64,000 bases of DNA. Source: Andrena cerasifolii (Eukaryota > Arthropoda > Insecta > Hymenoptera > Andrenidae). The position numbers and the translations under genes were made by a program. Numbering within the stretch: the stretch's first letter is position 1; the number at the start of each line of letters is the position of its first letter. Shown one piece after another: positions 43,101 to 57,600 of this stretch. The stretch spans positions 1-64,000 of the forward strand of contig NW_027484988.1 of assembly GCF_050908995.1 (NCBI RefSeq), written 5' to 3'. A model generated the notes under the pieces. The model saw only the letters and a list, made by a program, of their open reading frames with translations, had not been told where the DNA came from and searched no databases.

Positions 43101-46100
43101 TATAAGTTTTTCAATATCGGTTTTTCAATATTTGTTTTTCAATATCGGTTTTTCTATATCGGTTTTTCAATATTTGTTTTTCAATATCGGTTTTTCAATA
43201 TCAGTTTTTCAATATTTGTTCTCCAATAACGGTTTTTGAATATCGGTTCTAATATCTGATTCAATAACGGTTTTGCAATATCAGTTTTTCGATATAAGTT
43301 TTTCAATATCGGTATTTCAATATCGGTTTTTCAATATCGGTTTTTCAATATCGGTTCTAATATCGGGTTCAATATCAGTTTTTCAATATCGGTTTTTCAA
43401 TATCGGTTTTTCAATATCGGTTTTTCAATATCAGTTTTTCGATATCAGTTTTTCAATATCGGTTTTTCCAAATCGGTTTTTCAATATCAGTTTTTCGATA
43501 TCAGTTTTTCAATATTTGCTTTACAATATCGGTTTTTCAATATCGGTTCTAATATCGGATTCAATATCGGTTTTGCAATATCAGGTTTTCGATATAAGTT
43601 TTTCAATATCGGTTTTTCAATATCGGTTCTCCAATATCGGTTTTTGAATATCGGTTCTAATACCGGATTCAATATCGGTTTTTCAATATCAGTTTTTCGA
43701 TATCGGCTTTTCAATATTTGTTTTTCAGTATCGGTTTTTCAATATTTGTTCTCCAATATCGGTTTTTGAATATCGGTTCTAATATCGGTTTCAATATCGG
43801 TTTTGCAACATCAGTTTTTCGATATCAGTTTTTCAATATTTGTTTTTCAATATCGGTTTTGCAATATCAGTTTTTCGATATAAGTTTTTCAATATCGGTT
43901 TTGCAACATCAGTTTTTCGATATCAGTTTTCAATATTTGTTTTTCATTATCGGTTTTGCAATATCAGTTTTTCGATATAAGTTTTTCAATATCGGTTTTT
44001 CAATATCGGTTTTTCAATATCGGTTTTTCAATATTTGTTTTTCAATATCGGTTTTTCAATATCGTTTTTTCGATATCAGTTTTTCAATATTTGCTTTACA
44101 ATATCGGTTTTTCAATATCGGTTCTAATATCGGTTTCAATATCAGTTTTTCAATATCGGTTTTTCAATATCGGTTTTTCAATATCGGTTTTTCAATATTT
44201 GTTCTCCAATATCGGTTTTTGAATATCGGTTCTAATATCGGTTTCAATATCGGTTTTGCAACATCAGTTTTTCGATATCAGTTTTTCAATATTTGTTTTT
44301 CAATATCGGTTTTGCAATATCGGTTTTTCAATATCAGTTTTTCGATATCAGTTTTTCAATATTTGCTTTACAATATCGGTTCTAATATCGGTTTCAATAT
44401 CGGTTTTGCAATATCAGTTTTTCGATATCAGTTTTTCAATATTTGTTTTTCAATATCGTTTCTAATATCGGTTTCAATATCAGTTTTTCAATATCGGTTT
44501 TTCAATATCGGTTTTTCAATATCGGTTTTTCAATATCAGTTTTTCAATATTTGTTCTAATATCGGTTTCAATATCAGTTTTTCAATATCGGTTTTTCAAT
44601 ATCGGTTTTTCAATATTTGTTTTTCAATATCGGTTTTTCAATATCGGTTCTAATATCGGTTTCAATATCAGTTTTTCAATATCGGTTTTTCAATATCGGT
44701 TTTGCAATATCAGTTTTTCGATATCAGTTTTTCAATATTTGTTTTTCAATATCGGTTTTGCAATATCAGTTTTTCGATATAAGTTTTTCAATATCGGTTT
44801 TTCAATATCGGTTTTTCAATATCGGTTTTTCAATATCGGTTTTTCAATATCGGTTTTTCAATATTTGTTTTTCAATATCGGTTTTTCGATATCAGTTTTT
44901 CAATATTTGCTTTACAATATCGGTTTTTGAATATCGGTTCTAATATCGGTTTCAATATCGGTTTTGCAACATCAGTTTTTCGATATCAGTTTTACAATAT
45001 TTGTTTTTCAATATCGGTTTTGCAATATCAGTTTTTCGATATCAGTTTTTCAACATTTGTTTTTCAATATCGGTTTTGCAATATCAGTTTTTCGATATAA
45101 GTTTTTCAATATCGGTTTTTCAATATCGGTTTTTCAATATCGGTTTTTCAATATCGGTTTTTCAATATCGGTTTTTCAATATTTGTTTTTCAATATCGGT
45201 TTTTCGATATCAGTTTTTCAATATTTGCTTTACAATATCGGTTTTTCAATATCGGTTCTAATATCGGTTTCAATATCAGTTTTTCAATATCGGTTTTTCA
45301 ATATCGGTTTTTCAATATTTGTTCTCCAATATCGGTTTTTGAATATCGGTTCTAATACCGGTTTCAATATCGGTTTTGCAACATCAGTTTTTCGATATCA
45401 GTTTTTCAATATCTGTTCTAATATCGGATTCAATATCGGTTTTGCAATATCAGATTTTCGATATCGGTTTTTCAATATCGGTTTTTCAATATCGGTTTTT
45501 CAATATCAGTTTTTCGATATCAGTTTTTCAATATTTGTTTTTCAATATCGGTTCTAATATCGGTTTCAATATCGGTTTTGCAATATCAGTTATTCGATAT
45601 TTGTTTTTCAATATCGGTTTTTCAATATCGGTTCTAATATCGGTTTCAATATCAGTTTTTCAATATCGGATTTTCAATATCGGTTTTTCAATATCAGTTT
45701 TTCGATATCAGTTTTTCGATATAAGTTTTTCAATATCGGTTTTTCAATATTTGTTTTTCAATATCGGTTTTTCAATATCTGTTTTCCAATATTTGTTCTC
45801 CAATATCGGTTTTTGAATATCGGTTCTAATACCGGATTCAATATCGGGTTTTCAATATCAGTTTTTCGATATCAGTTTTTCAATATTTGTTTTTCAATAT
45901 CGGTTTTTCAATATCGGTTCTAATATCGGTTTCAATATCGGTTTTTCAATATCGGTTTTTCAATATCAGTTTTTCAATATCAGTTTTTCAATATTTGCTT
46001 TACAATATCGGTTTTTCAATATCGGTTTAGAACAGTATCGGTTTTGCAACATCAGTTTCTCAATATCGGTTTTTCAATATCGGTTTTTCAATATCAGTTT

Positions 46101-46120
46101 TTCGATATCAGTTTTTCAAT
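31131..46120 (+). repeat. Higher-order repeat, about 15 kb, copy 2
   Basis: Directly adjacent tandem copy of 16.2-31.1 kb. It carries its own rare differences, such as TTCTGATATCGG near 36,823 where copy 1 has TTCTAATATCGG. Near-identity over 15 kb implies a recent duplication, or an assembly that repeated a segment. Confidence 0.85.
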
Positions 46121-47930
46121 ATTTGTTTCTCAATATCGGTTTTGCAATATCAGTTTTTCGATATAAGTTTTTCAATATCGGTTTTGCAACATCAGTTTTT
46201 CGATATCAGTTTTTCAATATTTGTTTTTCAATATCGGTTTTTCAATATCGGTTCTAATATCGGTTTCAATATCAGTTTTTCAATATCGGTTTTTCAATAT
46301 CGGTTTTTCAATATTTGTTCTCCAATAACGGTTTTTGAATATCGGTTCTAATATCGGATTCAATATCGGTTTTGCAATATCAGTTTTTCGATATAAGTTT
46401 TTCAATATCGGTTTTTCAATATCGGTTTTTCAATATCGGTTTTTCAATATCAGTTTTTCAATATCGGTTTTTCAATATCGGTTTTTCAATATTTGTTCTC
46501 CAATAACGGTTTTTGAATATCGGTTCTAATATCGGATTCAATATCGGTTTTTCAATATCGGTTTTTCAATATTTGTTTTTCAATATCGGTTTTTCGATAT
46601 CAGTTTTTCAATATTTGCTTTACAATATCGGTTTTTCAATATCGGTTCTAATATCGGTTTCAATATCAGTTTTTCAATATCGGTTTTTCAATATCGGTTT
46701 TTCAATATTTGTTCTCCAATATCGGTTTTTGAATATCGGTTCTAATACCGGTTTCAATATCGGTTTTGCAACATCAGTTTTTCGATATCAGTTTTTCAAT
46801 ATCTGTTCTAATATCGGATTCAATATCGGTTTTGCAATATCAGATTTTCGATATCGGTTTTTCAATATCGGTTTTTCAATATCGGTTTTTCAATATCAGT
46901 TTTTCGATATCAGTTTTTCAATATTTGTTTTTCAATATCGGTTCTAATATCGGTTTCAATATCGGTTTTGCAATATCAGTTATTCGATATTTGTTTTTCA
47001 ATATCGGTTTTTCAATATCGGTTCTAATATCGGTTTCAATATCAGTTTTTCAATATCGGATTTTCAATATCGGTTTTTCAATATCAGTTTTTCGATATCA
47101 GTTTTTCGATATAAGTTTTTCAATATCGGTTTTTCAATATTTGTTTTTCAATATCGGTTTTTCAATATCTGTTTTCCAATATTTGTTCTCCAATATCGGT
47201 TTTTGAATATCGGTTCTAATACCGGATTCAATATCGGGTTTTCAATATCAGTTTTTCGATATCAGTTTTTCAATATTTGTTTTTCAATATCGGTTTTTCA
47301 ATATCGGTTCTAATATCGGTTTCAATATCGGTTTTTCAATATCGGTTTTTCAATATCAGTTTTTCAATATCAGTTTTTCAATATTTGCTTTACAATATCG
47401 GTTTTTCAATATCGGTTTAGAACAGTATCGGTTTTGCAACATCAGTTTCTCAATATCGGTTTTTCAATATCGGTTTTTCAATATCAGTTTTTCGATATCA
47501 GTTTTTCAATATTTGTTTCTCAATATCGGTTTTGCAATATCAGTTTTTCGATATAAGTTTTTCAATATCGGTTTTGCAACATCAGTTTTTCGATATCAGT
47601 TTTTCAATATTTGTTTTTCAATATCGGTTTTTCAATATCGGTTCTAATATCGGTTTCAATATCAGTTTTTCAATATCGGTTTTTCAATATCGGTTTTTCA
47701 ATATTTGTTCTCCAATAACGGTTTTTGAATATCGGTTCTAATATCGGATTCAATATCGGTTTTGCAATATCAGTTTTTCGATATAAGTTTTTCAATATCG
47801 GTTTTTCAATATCGGTTTTTCAATATCGGTTTTTCAATATCGGTTTTTCAATATCGGTTTTTCAATATCGGTTTTTCAATATCGGTTTTTCAATATCGGT
47901 TTTTCAATATCGGTTCTAATATCGGGTTCA
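45150..47930 (+). repeat. Nested tandem pair, 1,390 bp period
   Basis: Landmarks at 45,376, 46,142 and 46,335 recur at 46,766, 47,532 and 47,725. This pair is specific to the end of the second 15-kb copy and is not seen at the equivalent place in the first, so it arose later. Confidence 0.75.
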
Positions 47931-49229
47931 ATATCAGTTTTTCAATATCGGTTTTTCAATATCAGTTTTTCGATATCGGCTTTTCAATATTTGTTTTTCA
48001 ATATCGGTTTTTCAATATTTGTTCTCCAATATCGGTTTTTGAATATCGGTTCTAATATCGGTTTCAATATCGGTTTTGCAACATCAGTTTTTCGATATCA
48101 GTTTTTCAATATTTGTTTTTCAATATCGGTTTTGCAATATCAGTTTTTCGATATAAGTTTTTCAATATCGGTTTTGCAACATCAGTTTTTCGATATCAGT
48201 TTTCAATATTTGTTTTTCATTATCGGTTTTGCAATATCAGTTTTTCGATATAAGTTTTTCAATATCGGTTTTTCAATATCGGTTTTTCAATATTGGTTTT
48301 TCAATATTTGTTTTTCAATATCGGTTTTTCAATATCGTTTTTTCGATATCAGTTTTTCAATATTTGCTTTACAATATCGGTTTTTCAATATCGGTTCTAA
48401 TATCGGTTTCAATATCAGTTTTTCAATATCGGTTTTTCAATATCGGTTTTTCAATATCGGTTTTTCAATATTTGTTCTCCAATATCGGTTTTTGAATATC
48501 GGTTCTAATATCGGTTTCAATATCGGTTTTGCAACATCAGTTTTTCGATATCAGTTTTTCAATATTTGTTTTTCAATATCGGTTTTGCAATATCGGTTTT
48601 TCAATATCAGTTTATCGATATCAGTTTTTCAATATTTGCTTTACAATATCGGTTCTAATATCGGTTTCAATATCGGTTTTGCAATATCAGTTTTTCGATA
48701 TCAGTTTTTCAATATTTGTTTTTCAATATCGTTTCTAATATCGGTTTCAATATCAGTTTTTCAATATCGGTTTTTCAATATCGGTTTTTCAATATCGGTT
48801 TTTCAATATCAGTTTTTCAATATTTGTTCTAATATCGGTTTCAATATCAGTTTTTCAATATCGGTTTTTCAATATCGGTTTTTCAATATTTGTTTTTCAA
48901 TATCGGTTTTTCAATATCGGTTCTAATATCGGTTTCAATATCAGTTTTTCAATATCGGTTTTTCAATATCGGTTTTGCAATATCAGTTTTTCGATATCAG
49001 TTTTTCAATATTTGTTTTTCAATATCGGTTTTGCAATATCAGTTTTTCGATATAAGTTTTTCAATATCGGTTTTTCAATATCGGTTTTTCAATATCGGTT
49101 TTTCAATATCGGTTTTTCAATATCGGTTTTTCAATATTTGTTTTTCAATATCGGTTTTTCGATATCAGTTTTTCAATATTTGCTTTACAATATCGGTTTT
49201 TGAATATCGGTTCTAATATCGGTTTCAAT

Positions 49230-52200
49230 ATCGGTTTTGCAACATCAGTTTTTCGATATCAGTTTTACAATATTTGTTTTTCAATATCGGTTTTGCAATA
49301 TCAGTTTTTCGATATCAGTTTTTCAATATTTGTTTTTCAATATCGGTTTTGCAATATCAGTTTTTCGATATAAGTTTTTCAATATCGGTTTTTCAATATC
49401 GGTTTTTCAATATCGGTTTTTCAATATCGGTTTTTCAATATCGGTTTTTCAATATCGGTTTTTCAATATTTGTTTTTCAATATCGGTTTTTCGATATCAG
49501 TTTTTCAATATTTGCTTTACAATATCGGTTTTTCAATATCGGTTCTAATATCGGTTTCAATATCAGTTTTTCAATATCGGTTTTTCAATATCGGTTTTTC
49601 AATATTTGTTCTCCAATATCGGTTTCTGAATATCGGTTCTAATATCGGTTTCAATATCGGTTTTGCAACATCAGTTTTTCGATATCAGTTTTTCAATATC
49701 TGTTCTAATATCGGATTCAATATCGGTTTTGCAATATCAGATTTTCGATATCGGTTTTTCAATATCGGTTTTTCAATATCGGTTTTTCAATATCAGTTTT
49801 TCGATATCAGTTTTTCAATATTTGTTTTTCAATATCGGTTCTAATATCGGTTTCAATATCGGTTTTGCAATATCAGTTATTCGATATTTGTTTTTCAATA
49901 TCGGTTTTTCAATATCGGTTCTAATATCGGTTTCAATATCAGTTTTTCAATATCGGATTTTCAATATCGGTTTTTCAATATCAGTTTTTCGATATCAGTT
50001 TTTCGATATAAGTTTTTCAATATCGGTTTTTCAATATTTGTTTTTCAATATCGGTTTTTCAATATCTGTTTTCCAATATTTGTTCTCCAATATCGGTTTT
50101 TGAATATCGGTTCTAATACCGGATTCAATATCGGGTTTTCAATATCAGTTTTTCGATATCAGTTTTTCAATATTTGTTTTTCAATATCGGTTTTTCAATA
50201 TCGGTTCTAATATCGGTTTCAATATCGGTTTTTCAATATCGGTTTTTCAATATCAGTTTTTCAATATCAGTTTTTCAATATTTGCTTTACAATATCGGTT
50301 TTTCAATATCGGTTTAGAACAGTATCGGTTTTGCAACATCAGTTTCTCAATATCGGTTTTTCAATATCGGTTTTTCAATATCAGTTTTTCGATATCAGTT
50401 TTTCAATATTTGTTTTTCAATATCGGTTTTGCAATATCAGTTTTTCGATATAAGTTTTTCAATATCGGTTTTGCAACATCAGTTTTTCGATATCAGTTTT
50501 TCAATATTTGTTTTTCAATATCGGTTTTGCAATATCAGTTTTTCGATATAAGTTTTTCAATATCGGTTTTGCAACATCAGTTTTTCGATATCAGTTTTTC
50601 AATATTTGTTTTTCAATATCGGTTTTTCAATATCGGTTCTAATATCGGTTTCAATATCAGTTTTTCAATATCGGTTTTTCAATATCGGTTTTTCAATATC
50701 GGTTTTTCAATATTTGTTCTCCAATAACGGTTTTTGAATATCGGTTCTAATATCGGATTCAATATCGGTTTTGCAATATCAGTTTTTCGATATAAGTTTT
50801 TCAATATCGGTTTTTCAATATCGGTTTTTCAATATCGGTTTTTCAATATCGGTTTTTCAATATCGGTTTTTCAATATCGGTTTTTCAATATCGGTTTTTC
50901 AATATCGGTTTTTCAATATCGGTTTTTCAATATCGGTTCTAATATCGGGTTCAATATCAGTTTTTCAATATCGGTTTTTCAATATCGGTTTTTCAATATC
51001 GGTTTTTCAATATCGGTTTTTCAATATCGGTTTTTCAATATCAGTTTTTCGATATCAGTTTTTCAATATCGGTTTTTCCATATCGGTTTTTCAATATCAG
51101 TTTTTCGATATCAGTTTTTCAATATTTGCTTTACAATATCGGTTTTTCAATATCGGTTCTAATATCGGATTCAATATCGGTTTTGCAATATCAGTTTTTC
51201 GATATAAGTTTTTCAATATCGGTTTTTGAATATCGGTTCTCCAATATCGGTTTTTGAATATCGGTTCTAATATCGGTTTCAATATCGGTTTTGCAACATC
51301 AGTTTTTCGATATCAGTTTTTCAATATTTGTTTTTCAATATCGGTTTTGCAATATCAGTTTTTCGATATAAGTTTTTCAATATTGGTTTTTCAATATCGG
51401 TTTTTCAATATCGGTTTTTCAATATTTGTTTTTCAATATCGGTTTCTCAATATCAGTTTTTCAATATTTGTTCTAATATCGGTTTCAATATCAGTTTTTC
51501 AATATCGGTTTTTCAATATCGGTTTTTCAATATCAGTTTTTCGATATCAGTTTTTCAATATTTGTTTTTCAATATCGTTTCTAATATCGGTTCCAATATC
51601 AGTTTTTCAATATCGGTTTTTCAATATCGGTTTTTCAATATCGGTTTTTCAATATCAGTTTTTCGATATCAGTTTTTCAATATTTGTTTTTCAATATCGG
51701 TTCTAATATCGGTTTCAATATCGGTTTTGCAATATCAGTTATTCGATATTTGTTTTTCAATATCGGTTCTAATATCGGTTTCAATATCAGTTTTTCAATA
51801 TCGGTTTTTCAATATCGGTTTTTCAATATCAGTTTTTCGATATCAGTTTTTCGATATCAGTTTTTCAATATTTGCTTTACTATATCGGTTTTTCAATATC
51901 GGTTTAGAACAATATCGGTTTTGCAACATCAGTTTCTCAATATCGGTTTTTCAATATCGGTTTTTCAATATCAGTTTTTCGATATCAGTTTTTCTATATA
52001 GGTTTTTCAATATCGGTTTTTCAATATCAGTTTTTCAATATTTGTTCTCCAATATCGGTTCTAATATCGGTTTCAATATCGGTTTTGCAATATCAGTTTT
52101 TCGATATTTGTTTTTCAATATCGGTTCTAATATCGGTTTCAATATCAGTTTTTCAATATCGGTTTTTCAATATCGGTTCTAATATCGGTTTCAATATCAG

Positions 52201-55200
52201 TTTTTCAATATCGGTTTTTCAATATCAGTTTTTCGATATCAGTTTTTCAATAATTGCTTTACAATATCGATTTTTCAATATCGGTTCTAATATCGGATTC
52301 AATATCGGTTTTGCAATATCAGTTTTTCGATATCAGTTTTTCAATATCGGTTTTTCAATATCGGTTCTAATATCGGTTTCAATATCGGTTTTGCAATATC
52401 AGTTTTTCAATATCGGTTTTTCAATATCGGTTTTTCAATATCGGTTCTAATATCGGTTTCAATATCAGTTTTTCAATATCGGTTTTTCAATATCGGTTTT
52501 TCAATATCGGTTTTTCAATATTTGTTTTTCAATATCGGTTTTTCGATATCAGTTTTTCAATATTTGCTTTACAATATCGGTTTTTGAATATCGGTTCTAA
52601 TATCGGTTTCAATATCGGTTTTGCAACATCAGTTTTTCGATATCAGTTTTACAATATTTGTTTTTCAATATCGGTTCTAATATCGGTTTCAATATCGGTT
52701 TTGCAATATCAGTTTTTCAATATCGGTTTTTCAATATCGGTTTTTCAATATCGGTTCTAATATCGGTTTCAATATCAGTTTCTCAATATCGGTTTTTCAA
52801 TATCGGTTTTTCAATATCAGTTTTTCGATATCAGTTTTTCTATATAGGTTTTTCAATATCGGTTTTTCAATATCAGTTTTTCAATATTTGTTCTCCAATA
52901 TCGGTTCTAATATCGGTTTCAATATCGGTTTTGCAATATCAGTTTTTCGATATTTGTTTTTCAATATCGGTTCTAATATCGGTTTCAATATCAGTTTTTC
53001 AATATCGGTTTTTCAATATCGGTTCTAATATCGGTTTCAATATCAGTTTTTCAATATCGGTTTTTCAATATCAGTTTTTCGATATCAGTTTTTCAATAAT
53101 TGCTTTACAATATCGATTTTTCAATATCGGTTCTAATATCGGATTCAATATCGGTTTTGCAATATCAGTTTTTCGATATCAGTTTTTCAATATCGGTTTT
53201 TCAATATCGGTTCTAATATCGGTTTCAATATCGGTTTTGCAATATCAGTTTTTCAATATCGGTTTTTCAATATCGGTTTTTCAATATCGGTTCTAATATC
53301 GGTTTCAATATCAGTTTTTCAATATCGGTTTTTCAATATCGGTTTTTCAATATCGGTTTTTCAATATTTGTTTTTCAATATCGGTTTTTCGATATCAGTT
53401 TTTCAATATTTGCTTTACAATATCGGTTTTTGAATATCGGTTCTAATATCGGTTTCAATATCGGTTTTGCAACATCAGTTTTTCGATATCAGTTTTACAA
53501 TATTTGTTTTTCAATATCGGTTTTGCAATATCAGTTTTTCGATATCAGTTTTTCAATATTTGTTTTTCAATATCGGTTTTGCAATATCAGTTTTTCGATA
53601 TAAGTTTTTCAATATCGGTTTTTCAATATCGGTTTTTCAATATCGGTTTTTCAATATCGGTTTTTCAATATCGGTTTTTCAATATTTGTTTTTCAATATC
53701 GGTTTTTCGATATCAGTTTTTCAATATTTGCTTTACAATATCGGTTTTTCAATATCGGTTCTAATATCGGTTTCAATATCAGTTTTTCAATATCGGTTTT
53801 TCAATATCGGTTTTTCAATATTTGTTCTCCAATATCGGTTTTTGAATATCGGTTCTAATATCGGTTTCAATATCGGTTTTGCAACATCAGTTTTTCGATA
53901 TCAGTTTTTCAATATCTGTTCTAATATCGGATTCAATATCGGTTTTGCAATATCAGATTTTCGATATCGGTTTTTCAATATCGGTTTTTCAATATCGGTT
54001 TTTCAATATCAGTTTTTCGATATCAGTTTTTCAATATTTGTTTTTCAATATCGGTTCTAATATCGGTTTCAATATCGGTTTTGCAATATCAGTTATTCGA
54101 TATTTGTTTTTCAATATCGGTTTTTCAATATCGGTTCTAATATCGGTTTCAATATCAGTTTTTCAATATCGGATTTTCAATATCGGTTTTTCAATATCAG
54201 TTTTTCGATATCAGTTTTTCGATATAAGTTTTTCAATATCGGTTTTTCAATATTTGTTTTTCAATATCGGTTTTTCAATATCTGTTTTCCAATATTTGTT
54301 CTCCAATATCGGTTTTTGAATATCGGTTCTAATACCGGATTCAATATCGGGTTTTCAATATCAGTTTTTCGATATCAGTTTTTCAATATTTGTTTTTCAA
54401 TATCGGTTTTTCAATATCGGTTCTAATATCGGTTTCAATATCGGTTTTTCAATATCGGTTTTTCAATATCAGTTTTTCAATATCAGTTTTTCAATATTTG
54501 CTTTACAATATCGGTTTTTCAATATCGGTTTAGAACAGTATCGGTTTTGCAACATCAGTTTCTCAATATCGGTTTTTCAATATCGGTTTTTCAATATCAG
54601 TTTTTCGATATCAGTTTTTCAATATTTGTTTTTCAATATCGGTTTTGCAATATCAGTTTTTCGATATAAGTTTTTCAATATCGGTTTTGCAACATCAGTT
54701 TTTCGATATCAGTTTTTCAATATTTGTTTTTCAATATCGGTTTTGCAATATCAGTTTTTCGATATAAGTTTTTCAATATCGGTTTTGCAACATCAGTTTT
54801 TCGATATCAGTTTTTCAATATTTGTTTTTCAATATCGGTTTTTCAATATCGGTTCTAATATCGGTTTCAATATCAGTTTTTCAATATCGGTTTTTCAATA
54901 TCGGTTTTTCAATATCGGTTTTTCAATATTTGTTCTCCAATAACGGTTTTTGAATATCGGTTCTAATATCGGATTCAATATCGGTTTTGCAATATCAGTT
55001 TTTCGATATAAGTTTTTCAATATCGGTTTTTCAATATCGGTTTTTCAATATCGGTTTTTCAATATCGGTTTTTCAATATCGGTTTTTCAATATCGGTTTT
55101 TCAATATCGGTTTTTCAATATCGGTTTTTCAATATCGGTTTTTCAATATCGGTTCTAATATCGGGTTCAATATCAGTTTTTCAATATCGGTTTTTCAATA

Positions 55201-57600
55201 TCGGTTTTTCAATATCGGTTTTTCAATATCGGTTTTTCAATATCGGTTTTTCAATATCAGTTTTTCGATATCAGTTTTTCAATATCGGTTTTTCCATATC
55301 GGTTTTTCAATATCAGTTTTTCGATATCAGTTTTTCAATATTTGCTTTACAATATCGGTTTTTCAATATCGGTTCTAATATCGGATTCAATATCGGTTTT
55401 GCAATATCAGTTTTTCGATATAAGTTTTTCAATATCGGTTTTTGAATATCGGTTCTCCAATATCGGTTTTTGAATATCGGTTCTAATATCGGTTTCAATA
55501 TCGGTTTTGCAACATCAGTTTTTCGATATCAGTTTTTCAATATTTGTTTTTCAATATCGGTTTTGCAATATCAGTTTTTCGATATAAGTTTTTCAATATT
55601 GGTTATTCAATATCGGTTTTTCAATATCGGTTTTTCAATATTTGTTTTTCAATATCGGTTTCTCAATATCAGTTTTTCAATATTTGTTCTAATATCGGTT
55701 TCAATATCAGTATTTCAATATCGGTTTTTCAATATCGGTTTTTCAATATCAGTTTTTCGATATCAGTTTTTCAATATTTGTTTTTCAATATCGTTTCTAA
55801 TATCGGTTCCAATATCAGTTTTTCAATATCGGTTTTTCAATATCGGTTTTTCAATATCGGTTTTTCAATATCAGTTTTTCGATATCAGTTTTTCAATATT
55901 TGTTTTTCAATATCGGTTCTAATATCGGTTTCAATATCGGTTTTGCAATATCAGTTATTCGATATTTGTTTTTCAATATCGGTTTTTCAATATCGGTTCT
56001 AATATCGGTTTCAATATCAGTTTTTCAATATCGGTTATTCAATATCGGTTTTTCAATATCAGTTTTTCGATATCAGTTTTTCGATATCAGTTTTTCAATA
56101 TTTGCTTTACTATATCGGTTTTTCAATATCGGTTTAGAACAATATCGGTTTTGCAACATCAGTTTCTCAATATCGGTTTTTCAATATCGGTTTTTCAATA
56201 TCAGTTTTTCGATATCAGTTTTTCTATATAGGTTTTTCAATATCGGTTTTTCAATATCAGTTTTTCAATATTTGTTCTCCAATATCGGTTCTAATATCGG
56301 TTTCAATATCGGTTTTGCAATATCAGTTTTTCGATATTTGTTTTTCAATATCGGTTCTAATATCGGTTTCAATATCAGTTTTTCAATATCGGTTTTTCAA
56401 TATCGGTTCTAATATCGGTTTCAATATCAGTTTTTCAATATCGGTTTTTCAATATCAGTTTTTCGATATCAGTTTTTCAATAATTGCTTTACAATATCGA
56501 TTTTTCAATATCGGTTCTAATATCGGATTCAATATCGGTTTTGCAATATCAGTTTTTCGATATCAGTTTTTCAATATCGGTTTTTCAATATCGGTTCTAA
56601 TATCGGTTTCAATATCGGTTTTGCAATATCAGTTTTTCAATATCGGTTTTTCAATATCGGTTTTTCAATATCGGTTCTAATATCGGTTTCAATATCAGTT
56701 TTTCAATATCGGTTTTTCAATATCAGTTTTTCAATATCGGTTTTTCAATATCGGTTTTTCAATATCAGTTTTTCGATATCAGTTTTTCAAATATCGGTTT
56801 TTGAATATCGGTTCTAATACCGGATTCAATATCGGTTTTTCAATATCAGTTTTTCGATATCGGTTTTTCAATATTTGTTTTTCAATATCGGTTTTTCAAT
56901 ATCGGTTCTAATATCGGTTTCAATATCGGTTTTTCAATATCGGTTTTTCAATATCAGTTTTTCGATATCAGTTTTTCATTATTTGCTTTACAATATCGGT
57001 TTTTCAATATCGGTTTAGAACAATATCGGTTTTGCAACATCAGTTTCTCAATATCGGTTTTTCGATATAAGTTTTTCAATATCGGTTTTTCAATATCGGT
57101 TTTTCAATATCGGTTTTTCAATATCGGTTTTTCAATATCGGTTTTTCAATATTTGTTTTTCAATATCGGTTTTTCGATATCAGTTTTTCAATATTTGCTT
57201 TACAATATCGGTTTTTCAATATCGGTTCTAATATCGGTTTCAATATCAGTTTTTCAATATCGGTTTTTCAATATCGGTTTTTCAATATTTGTTCTCCAAT
57301 ATCGGTTTTTGAATATCGGTTCTAATATCGGTTTCAATATCGGTTTTGCAACATCAGTTTTTCGATATCAGTTTTTCAATATTTGTTTTTCAATATCGGT
57401 TTTGCAATATCAGTTTTTCGATATAAGTTTTTCAATATCGGTTTTTCAATATTTGTTTTTCAATATCGGTTTTTCTATATCGGTTTTTCAATATTTGTTT
57501 TTCAATATCGGTTTTTCAATATCAGTTTTTCAATATTTGTTCTCCAATAACGGTTTTTGAATATCGGTTCTAATATCTGATTCAATAACGGTTTTGCAAT
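49230..57600 (+). repeat. Tandem pair, about 4.2 kb period
   Basis: Landmarks at 49,663, 50,410, 51,254 and 51,328 recur 4,216 bases later (53,879, 54,626, 55,470 and 55,544). Those at 49,237 and 52,085 recur at 4,230, one unit more. Much of the block also resembles 39-45 kb, so it is a rearranged derivative of the 15-kb repeat. Confidence 0.75.
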
